In this document: in pieces, positions 57,923 to 64,000 of the stretch
How positions within the stretch are numbered: the stretch's first letter is position 1
Layout of the letters: each line of letters opens with the position of its first letter
NCBI RefSeq assembly: GCF_004022705.2
Contig: NZ_RZOY02000003.1
Location: 478,029 to 542,028 of the forward strand
Reading direction: 5' to 3'
DNA: 64,000 bases
Origin: Mesorhizobium sp. M2D.F.Ca.ET.226.01.1.1
GTDB taxonomy: Bacteria > Pseudomonadota > Alphaproteobacteria > Rhizobiales > Rhizobiaceae
Position numbers and translations under genes: made by a program
The notes under the pieces: model-generated
Seen by the model: only the letters and a program-made list of their open reading frames with translations
The model's database searches: none
Told to the model about the DNA's origin: nothing

Positions 57923-58822
57923 TCAGACCCTTTCGACAAGCTTCTGGCCGAACAGGCCGGACGGACGGATCAGGAGGAAAACGAGCGCCACGACATAGGC
58001 GAACCAGCTTTCGATGCCGCCGCCGAAATAGTCGCCGATATAGACCTCGGCGAGCTTTTCGCTGGCGCCGATCAGGAGCCCGCCGACAATGGCGCCGAGG
58101 ATGGAATCGAAGCCGCCCAGCACCAGCACCGGAAGCGCCTTGAGCACCACCAGCGAGAGCGAGAACTGGACGCCGAGCCGCGCGCCCCACAGCAGCCCTG
58201 CCACCAGCGCAACGAGGCCGGCCGCGGCCCACACGCTGGCCCAGATCAAGGGCAGCTTAAGCCCAACGGCAAGGGCGGCGAACTGGTCGTCGGCGACAGC
58301 GCGGAAGCTTAAGCCGATGCGGGTGTAGCGGAAGAACAGCGACAACAAGAGCACCATGGCCGCGGCCACCGCGGCGGCGAAGATATCGAACTGACTGATC
58401 AGCACACCGCCGACGTCCAGCGGCACGTCCTCGATGCCGAGCTCGAGGCCGTGCACTTGCGTGCCCCAGATGAGCTGGGCGGCGCCCTCGATGATATAGG
58501 AGAGACCGAGCGTCGCCATGAACAGCGTGATCGGCGGCTTGTTGGTGAGCGGCCTCAGCACCGCGCGCTCGATGCCGATGCCGAGCGCCACCATGATGGC
58601 GAAGGTGACGGCCAAAGCCAGCGCGAAGGGAACGCCGCGCTCGACCAGGCTGACGAAGGTCAGAGCCGCGAACAGCAGCAGCGCCCCTTGGGCGAAGTTG
58701 AGCACGCCGGATGTCTTGTAGATCAGCACGAAGCCGATCGCGACCAGCGAGTACATGACGCCCGACAGCAGACCGCCGGTCAGGACCTCGAGGAAGAACT
58801 GGTAGTCGAAATCGCCGATCAT
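57923..58822 (-). CDS. ABC transporter permease, LivH type
   Basis: A protein of 299 residues. GGLLSGVMYSLVAIGFVLIY at the start and LGGFDSILGAIVGGLLIGAS near the end are LivH signatures. The start overlaps the stop of the ATPase gene upstream (ATGA). Confidence 0.9.
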   Translation of the reverse strand: MIGDFDYQFFLEVLTGGLLSGVMYSLVAIGFVLIYKTSGVLNFAQGALLLFAALTFVSLVERGVPFALALAVTFAIMVALGIGIERAVLRPLTNKPPITLFMATLGLSYIIEGAAQLIWGTQVHGLELGIEDVPLDVGGVLISQFDIFAAAVAAAMVLLLSLFFRYTRIGLSFRAVADDQFAALAVGLKLPLIWASVWAAAGLVALVAGLLWGARLGVQFSLSLVVLKALPVLVLGGFDSILGAIVGGLLIGASEKLAEVYIGDYFGGGIESWFAYVVALVFLLIRPSGLFGQKLVERV

Positions 58823-59811
58823 ATGCCCGCTCCGTCCTCATTGTCGGAGGCGACACCGAGATAGGCATCGATGACGCGCTGGTCGTTTCTGATCTCGTCG
58901 GGCGCGCCGTCGGCGATCTTGCGGCCGTAGTCGAGCACGGCGATGCGGTCGGAGAGCCCCATGACGACGCCGACATCGTGCTCGATCAGCACCACCGTGG
59001 TGGCGAAACGGTCGCGCGCGGCGCGTATATAGGCCGCCATCTCGTTCTTCTCGGTCGCGGTCATGCCGGCCATCGGCTCGTCGAGCAGCAACAGGCGCGG
59101 TTCGGCGACCAGCGCGCGGGCAAGCTCGACCCGCTTCTGCAGGCCGTAAGGCAGCGTGCCGGCCAACCGGTCGCGCACGCCGGTCAGCTGCAGGAATTCG
59201 AGGATCTGGTCGGCGCGGCCGCGCTGGTCGGCCTGCTCGCGACGCGATCGGCCAATCCCCAGAATCTGGCCGGCGAAATTCGATCTGGTCCTGTAGGCAA
59301 TGCCGGATGCCACATTGTCGAGGACGTTGAGGCCTTTGAACAAAGCGAGGTTCTGGAAGGTACGGGCGACTCCAAGGCGCGCCAGCTGCTGTGTCGGAAC
59401 CTGGGCGTAGCGCGCGCCATTGAGGTGGACACGGCCGCGATCGGCCCGATAGACACCGCTGATGACGTTGATCAGCGAGCTTTTGCCGGCGCCGTTCGGG
59501 CCGATGATCGCCCGTATCTCGCCGGGGGCGACGGACAGGTCGACGTCCGCCAACGCCACCACGCCGCCGAAGGCCAGGCCTATGCCTTCGAGCGAAAGAA
59601 GCGGCGCGGCGCCTTCGGCGACAGGTTGTTCAGGCTTGCCCTCAAGCGCCTGCGGCTTGCTTGCGGGCAGCCCCTGCGCATGGATTTCCGGCGCATAGGC
59701 CGAAGCCTCGATCGCCCCGAAGGCATGGCTGGATATCGGCATTCCATCGTCCCCAACTGCAGCGAAGGCGCGCACGGTCCCGGCCGCGCGCTCAATTGAG
59801 CGTGCGGTCAT
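58819..59811 (-). CDS. ABC transporter ATP-binding protein, LivG type
   Basis: A protein of 330 residues: Walker A GPNGAGKSS, signature PYGLQKRVELARAL in place of LSGGQ as usual in LivG, Walker B LLLLDEPMAGM. About 70 residues precede the ATPase domain, longer than typical; ATG at 59742 behind GGGGA is an alternative start that would remove 23 of them. Confidence 0.88.
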   Translation of the reverse strand: MTARSIERAAGTVRAFAAVGDDGMPISSHAFGAIEASAYAPEIHAQGLPASKPQALEGKPEQPVAEGAAPLLSLEGIGLAFGGVVALADVDLSVAPGEIRAIIGPNGAGKSSLINVISGVYRADRGRVHLNGARYAQVPTQQLARLGVARTFQNLALFKGLNVLDNVASGIAYRTRSNFAGQILGIGRSRREQADQRGRADQILEFLQLTGVRDRLAGTLPYGLQKRVELARALVAEPRLLLLDEPMAGMTATEKNEMAAYIRAARDRFATTVVLIEHDVGVVMGLSDRIAVLDYGRKIADGAPDEIRNDQRVIDAYLGVASDNEDGAGI

Positions 59812-59855
59812 GATCGTCGGCTGGCCGGACGATCTCCGGCCAGCGGCTTGCTTTG

Positions 59856-60959
59856 TTATTCGGCGGCCAGCGCCGCCGCAGCTTCCGCGTTTTCCAGCTC
59901 GCGCACGAGCGGGATGACATGCTTGCCGAAATACTCGACCTCTTCCTGGAAATGCAGGAAGCCGAGCAGGATGAGATCGGCGCCTGCCCGCTTGAGGTCG
60001 ACGATGCGTTCCGCGACCTGGCGCGGCGTGCCGATCAGGTTGGAGCGGAAGCCGTCATTGTACTGCACGAGATCATCGAAGGACGACTTCGCCCAGTTGC
60101 CCTCGCCTTCCGGCGAGGCCTTGCCGGCATTTTTGACCTCATGGCCGAAGGCATTGACGGCTTCCGGATTGGCCTTGGCGATGATCTCGGCAAGCACGGC
60201 CTTTGCCTCTTCCTCCGTCTCGCGCACTATGGCGAAGGCGTTGACGCCGACCTTGACCGAGTGGTTGTTGGCCTTGGCCTTTGCCTGGATGTCGTCGACC
60301 TGCTTGGCGATTTCGGTCGGCGTGTTGCCATTGGTGAAGTACCAGTCGGACACACGCGAAGCCATGTCGCGCGCGGCCCGCGACGAGCCGCCCTGGAAGA
60401 TCTCGGGCAGCGGCTTCAGCGGCTTCGGCTTCAGCGAATACTGGTTGAAGCGGTAGAAATCGCCGCGGAAGGTAAAGCTGTCCTCGGTCCAGATGCCGCG
60501 CAGCGCGCGGATGAACTCTTCCGAGCGGCGATATCGCTCGTCATGGTCGAGCCAATGCTCGCCGATGGCGTGGAACTCGCCGCGGAACCAGCCGGAGACG
60601 AGGTTGATGGCGACGCGACCATCGGTGAGGTAGCTGATGGTGGCGAGCTGCTTTGCCGCCAGCGCCGGGTTCCACGGTCCGGGCAGGATCGCGGCGATGA
60701 CCTTCAGCGTCTTGGTGGCGGCGAGCAGGTCGTGGCTGAACGATACCGACTCATGCTGCTCGTCGGCGCCATAGCCGGCGGTGAAGCGGATCTGGCTCAG
60801 CGCGTAGTCGAAGCCGGCCTGCTCGGCGATCTGCGCCAGCTTGCGGTTGTACTCGGGCGAATGATTGGTCCTCTGCTCGATGTTCGAGATGACCAGCCCG
60901 CCCGAGACGTTGGGCACCCAATAGGCGAATTTGACTGCGTCGCGATCATTCTGCGGCAT
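59856..60959 (-). CDS. sfnG: Dimethylsulfone monooxygenase (FMNH2-dependent)
   Basis: A protein of 367 residues of the bacterial luciferase-like family. FAYWVPNVSGGLVISNIEQR, AILPGPWNPALAAKQLATI, NLVSGWFRGEF and FQGGSSRAARDMASRVSDWY fit SfnG, which converts dimethylsulfone to methanesulfinate and formaldehyde with FMNH2 and oxygen. Flavin would come from the reductase at 63811. It heads the second part of the operon, with an operator-like palindrome at 61026. Confidence 0.88.
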   Translation of the reverse strand: MPQNDRDAVKFAYWVPNVSGGLVISNIEQRTNHSPEYNRKLAQIAEQAGFDYALSQIRFTAGYGADEQHESVSFSHDLLAATKTLKVIAAILPGPWNPALAAKQLATISYLTDGRVAINLVSGWFRGEFHAIGEHWLDHDERYRRSEEFIRALRGIWTEDSFTFRGDFYRFNQYSLKPKPLKPLPEIFQGGSSRAARDMASRVSDWYFTNGNTPTEIAKQVDDIQAKAKANNHSVKVGVNAFAIVRETEEEAKAVLAEIIAKANPEAVNAFGHEVKNAGKASPEGEGNWAKSSFDDLVQYNDGFRSNLIGTPRQVAERIVDLKRAGADLILLGFLHFQEEVEYFGKHVIPLVRELENAEAAAALAAE

Positions 60960-61025
60960 GGAGATCTCCCGGTTTGGCCTGTCCCAACGATCGATCCGGC
61001 CGTGGCCGGAAGCTGTCGCTAATTT

Positions 61026-61039
61026 ATTAGTCTACTGAT
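61026..61039. promoter_or_regulatory. Operator-like near-palindrome in AT-rich promoter region
   Basis: ATTAGT-CT-ACTGAT is an inverted repeat with one mismatch, next to ATTATA (61038-61043), which reads TATAAT on the minus strand, upstream of sfnG. A sulfur-starvation regulator may bind here. Confidence 0.4.
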
Positions 61040-61125
61040 TATATATACAAAGTAGGATTTTCCGTTTTCGCGATGCTGTCCGAACGGAAATACCAATTTT
61101 GCGCGCCCGCATTCGTCGCTGATTT

Positions 61126-62544
61126 TCACCGGGCGACCTCGATCGCCGACTGGACGCAGAGCTGGGCTTCTATCTGCGAGGCGACCGTCTGCGCGTGACG
61201 GGCCACTTCCGGCAGGCCCATCAATTCGCCGAAGGTGCCGCGCGCCAGCGGGCCAGCGACAAACAGGCGGCCGAGGGGCTCACCCTTCGGACCGACGGCA
61301 CGGCTGTCCGGAGCGGTCTCTATCCCGAGTCCGTGGCGGTCGATCCGGATCAGGCCGGCATCGGCAAGTGAGCCTAGCGCCGGATTGGCGTGCAGCGCCT
61401 TGCCATGCGCCGGTCCTGTGGTGTTGATCACCGCGTCGAAATGCATAGTCTCGAATTGCCTTTGGCCGCGGCGGCGCAAAGTGACGGCCAGGCCGTCTCC
61501 ATCGTCGTTTGAGGCCACAAGGCTCGCGGCGATATTGTCGAACGTGCCCTCGGCGCGGCGGCGATCCAGCACCGCCTCGACCTGCGGCGCGATTCTGAAC
61601 CGGTGCACGTCCCAGAACGCGCGCAGCCGGCGCACCAGCCGGGTGCGCTCATCCGGACTGAGGGCGGACCACAGCAGCGGGCCTTGCAGCCGCAACTGAT
61701 CGAAGACCGACTGCCAGTTGACGCCGCCGGTCTCCGCCGCCGCCAGCGTCGAACGAACCCGCTCAAGCAAAGCAAGGGAGGTCGTGGCGGGCCCCGACGT
61801 AAAATCGCCGAACGGCTCGCCGCGCACCAGAGGATGCCCGCGCGGGCGCAATCCATGACGCGACACGGCAAGGATGCGCCCGCGATGGCCGCGGCGGTCG
61901 AGCTCGGCGACAGTGTCGGCCGAGGTCAGGCCGGAGCCCACGATCAGCACCGACGCTTCCGGAGCGATGGAGCCGAGCGCGTTCCCGGAATAGACATCCG
62001 CGACAAAGCCCTCCGCATCGGCGATCGGCGCAAGCGCGGCCGGAACACCGGGCGACGGGTGCGTCATGGCGAGGACCACCATGTCGGCGGCGATCTGTTG
62101 ATTGGAAGTGGTCACGATCCAACCATCGCCGTCGCACTTCACGGCACTGGCGTGGTCTCGAACATGGCAGATCGCTCCGGTCTCGACATAGGGCGCCAGA
62201 TGCTCGGCAATATAGCGGCCAAAGACACGGCGCCTCGGAAAGATATCGCCGTTGCGCCACACCGCAACCGGATCGCGCTCGGCCTCGCCGTCATGCGCCA
62301 GCCAGCGCGAAAAATGCTCCGGCTCGTCCGGCGGCAGGCTCATCCGGGACGCCGGCACATTGACGCGGTGCGACGGCTCCTCGCTGGAATAGGCGAGCCC
62401 GCCGCCGAGGAACGGGCGCGGCTCGATGACGGTGATCAATGGCCGCGTGGACTGACGCGCCAGATGCCAGGCCAAGGCCGCGCCGCTGAAGCCGCCGCCG
62501 AGGATGACGACATGGCTTTGTGGCCGGGGCGGCAGCGCCTTCAC
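61126..62544 (-). CDS. FAD/NAD(P)-binding protein
   Basis: A protein of 472 residues. [19 protein letters not shown] is the FAD-binding GxGxxG loop, followed by [37 protein letters not shown] (second dinucleotide site) and [10 protein letters not shown] near the C-terminal third. The layout matches the NAD_binding_9 group of FAD-dependent oxidoreductases. GTG at 62544 overlaps the ssuD stop (GTGA). A role in the sulfonate unit is implied by context only. Confidence 0.75.
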   Translation of the reverse strand: MKALPPRPQSHVVILGGGFSGAALAWHLARQSTRPLITVIEPRPFLGGGLAYSSEEPSHRVNVPASRMSLPPDEPEHFSRWLAHDGEAERDPVAVWRNGDIFPRRRVFGRYIAEHLAPYVETGAICHVRDHASAVKCDGDGWIVTTSNQQIAADMVVLAMTHPSPGVPAALAPIADAEGFVADVYSGNALGSIAPEASVLIVGSGLTSADTVAELDRRGHRGRILAVSRHGLRPRGHPLVRGEPFGDFTSGPATTSLALLERVRSTLAAAETGGVNWQSVFDQLRLQGPLLWSALSPDERTRLVRRLRAFWDVHRFRIAPQVEAVLDRRRAEGTFDNIAASLVASNDDGDGLAVTLRRRGQRQFETMHFDAVINTTGPAHGKALHANPALGSLADAGLIRIDRHGLGIETAPDSRAVGPKGEPLGRLFVAGPLARGTFGELMGLPEVARHAQTVASQIEAQLCVQSAIEVAR

Positions 62545-63713
62545 GAGGCGCTGGCGAGCGATTTCGGACGATGGTCGCCGGCGATGGTCTCGCCGAACGG
62601 ACCCGTGTTGACGGACGACCCGGCGGCCTTGACCGGATGCTCGGTCGGCAAATGCGGCAGGACCAGCTCGCCGAAGCGGTAGGCTTCCTCGAGATGCGGG
62701 TAGCCCGAGAGGATGAAGGTATCGATGCCAAGACGCCGGTATTCGTCGATGCGCTCGGCAATGGTGTCGGGATCGCCGACCAGCGCCGTGCCGGCGCCCC
62801 CGCGCACAAGGCCGACGCCGGCCCACAGGTTCGGCGCGATCTCGAGCTTCGAGCGGTCGCCGCCATGCAGCGCGCTCATGCGCGCCTGGCCGACCGAGTC
62901 CATGCGCGCAAAGACTTTCTGCGCCGAGGCGATGGTCGCGTCGTCGAGGCGGCTGATCAGCCTGTCAGCCGCCGCCCAGGCTTCCTTGGTGGTTTCGCGG
63001 GCGATGACGTGCAGGCGGATGCCGAAGGAGAGCTTGCGGCCGGCTTTTTCGGCAAGCTCGCGCACGCCGTCGAGCTTGCGCTCGACATCGGCCGGCGGCT
63101 CGCCCCAGGTCAGGTACTTGTCGATCTCCTGCGCCGCAACCGTCGAACCGGCATCCGACGAGCCGCCGAAATAGAGTGGCGGATAGGGCGTCTGCACCGG
63201 CGGGAACAGCAGGCGGCCATCCTCGATGCGGAAATGCTTGCCATGATGCTCGACCGTCTCGCCGCTCAGCAATCGCTTGTAGACCTGCAGGAATTCCTGC
63301 GTCACCTCATAGCGCTCGGCGTGCGACAGGAAGATGCCGTCGCCCTTGTTCTCCAGCGGGTCGCCGCCGGTGACCACGTTGATCAGCAGCCGACCGTTCG
63401 AGATGCGATCGAGCGTCGCGGTCATGCGCGCGGCAAGCGTCGGCGACTGCAGGCCCGGCCGCACCGCGACGAGGAAGCGTAGCCGCTTCGTCAGCGGCGC
63501 CAGCGCCGAGGCGATAACCCAGGAATCCTCGCAGGAGCGGCCGGTCGGCAACAGCACGCCGTAATAGCCGAGCGTATCGGCCGCCTGCGCCACCTGGGTG
63601 AGATAGTCGAGATCGACCGCCCTGCCGCCTTCCGACGTGCCGAGATAGCGGCTGTCGCCATGCGTCGGCAGGAACCACAGCACCTTGATGCGATCGGGGA
63701 TTTCGGCAGCCAT
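62541..63713 (-). CDS. ssuD: Alkanesulfonate monooxygenase (FMNH2-dependent)
   Basis: A protein of 390 residues of the luciferase-like family. [51 protein letters not shown] and [10 protein letters not shown] are characteristic of SsuD, which splits C2 and longer alkanesulfonates to aldehyde and sulfite. ATG at 63713 sits behind GAACGGAC. With the reductase and SfnG it forms a two-component monooxygenase system. Confidence 0.92.
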   Translation of the reverse strand: MAAEIPDRIKVLWFLPTHGDSRYLGTSEGGRAVDLDYLTQVAQAADTLGYYGVLLPTGRSCEDSWVIASALAPLTKRLRFLVAVRPGLQSPTLAARMTATLDRISNGRLLINVVTGGDPLENKGDGIFLSHAERYEVTQEFLQVYKRLLSGETVEHHGKHFRIEDGRLLFPPVQTPYPPLYFGGSSDAGSTVAAQEIDKYLTWGEPPADVERKLDGVRELAEKAGRKLSFGIRLHVIARETTKEAWAAADRLISRLDDATIASAQKVFARMDSVGQARMSALHGGDRSKLEIAPNLWAGVGLVRGGAGTALVGDPDTIAERIDEYRRLGIDTFILSGYPHLEEAYRFGELVLPHLPTEHPVKAAGSSVNTGPFGETIAGDHRPKSLASAS

Positions 63714-63810
63714 GTCCGTTCTTCTCAATGAGACCAAATTGAAATCTGACCAAAGGGCATGGTGACCAAAGCCATCTCCCGCGTCTATCGATTTCTCCTG
63801 AGGAATTGGG

Positions 63811-64000
63811 CTATTCGGCCGCGACCTGTCGACTGGCCGCGCGGCGCAGAAGCGCGTAACCCGCCTCCTCGATCGCCTGCGCGGCGCGTTTGCGGATCGC
63901 CTCGGACACCAGCACGCCGTCGGCGAAATCCTTGTCCGTCGCATAGACGGCCGTCGGCAAGGCAAGGGCCTCGAAGAAGCCGAACAGCGGCCGCAACTGA
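63811..64000 (-). CDS. NAD(P)H-dependent FMN reductase, C-terminal part
   Basis: The gene is cut by the window end. The last 62 residues are visible, beginning [19 protein letters not shown] and ending in [11 protein letters not shown]. This matches the C-terminus of SsuE/MsuE-type FMN reductases, which supply FMNH2 to SsuD and SfnG. It lies 97 bases upstream of ssuD on the same strand. Confidence 0.75.
   Translation of the reverse strand, partial: QLRPLFGFFEALALPTAVYATDKDFADGVLVSEAIRKRAAQAIEEAGYALLRRAASRQVAAE

Noticed and set aside
59853..61022. A plus-strand frame of about 390 codons opposite sfnG
   Set aside because: Antisense to a luciferase-family enzyme with full motifs; no ribosome site.
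1..64000. tRNA, rRNA, CRISPR arrays or a replication origin
   Set aside because: No cloverleaf-type sequences, regularly spaced repeats or DnaA-box clusters were noticed on reading both strands.

Overview
The window looks like a chromosome segment of a rhizobial alphaproteobacterium, most likely Mesorhizobium or a close relative. The reasons are high GC, the many GGAAC-N16-nGTT promoters of the alphaproteobacterial general stress response sigma factor (EcfG/RpoE2), HWE-type kinases, a rhizobial intergenic palindromic element, and small proteins of a kind common in Rhizobiales. No rRNA, tRNA, CRISPR array, transposase or integrase is visible. No database could be searched, so family names rest on motifs and memory. 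|| Region A (1 to about 26.9 kb) is dense in short transcription units with sigma-EcfG-type promoters. It holds a metallophosphoesterase and nucleotidyltransferase pair, an AIG2-like cyclotransferase, a Crp/Fnr regulator with an HWE kinase, single-receiver proteins, a DUF4142/PepSY protein, a large catalase (katE), a pyruvate-oxidase-like TPP enzyme, a fused isoaspartyl methyltransferase/erythromycin esterase, and about twenty small membrane, secreted or disordered proteins. A short RNA candidate with an anti-Shine-Dalgarno loop lies behind katE. At 20.5 kb is a receiver fused to a sigma2-like domain in the reverse order of PhyR. At 22.9-24.2 kb is a decayed CheB/CheR/kinase fusion. || Region B (26.9-46.4 kb) is a soluble-enzyme glycan cluster: two NDP-sugar epimerases, UDP-xylose synthase, a B12-binding radical SAM enzyme, two GT4 and four CgeB-like glycosyltransferases, inositol-phosphate synthase with a histidine phosphatase, a nucleotidyltransferase, two methyltransferases, a CelD-like acyltransferase and an apparently circularly permuted glycoside hydrolase. 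Many of these genes overlap by 1-4 bases. Both halves of the cluster start at a sigma-EcfG-type promoter. No flippase, polymerase or exporter is present. || Region C (46.4-50.1 kb) holds a NepR-like anti-sigma candidate, two small proteins, the ECF sigma factor itself (minus strand, its stop inside a 96-bp palindromic element) and a KimA-like permease. || Region D (50.5-64 kb) concerns sulfur compounds. A LysR regulator is divergent from a DmdA-like protein, which is followed by a truncated DmdB-like ligase. Then, all on the minus strand, come SfnB-like oxidoreductase, a five-part branched-chain-type ABC transporter, SfnG dimethylsulfone monooxygenase, a FAD/NAD(P) protein, SsuD and the end of an FMN reductase. 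|| Read together, the left three quarters is a general stress response island that carries its own sigma factor, two candidate anti-sigma factors and a candidate anti-anti-sigma factor, with a large sugar-product pathway under the same control. The right quarter is an unrelated organosulfur scavenging module joined at a scarred boundary near 53.07 kb.
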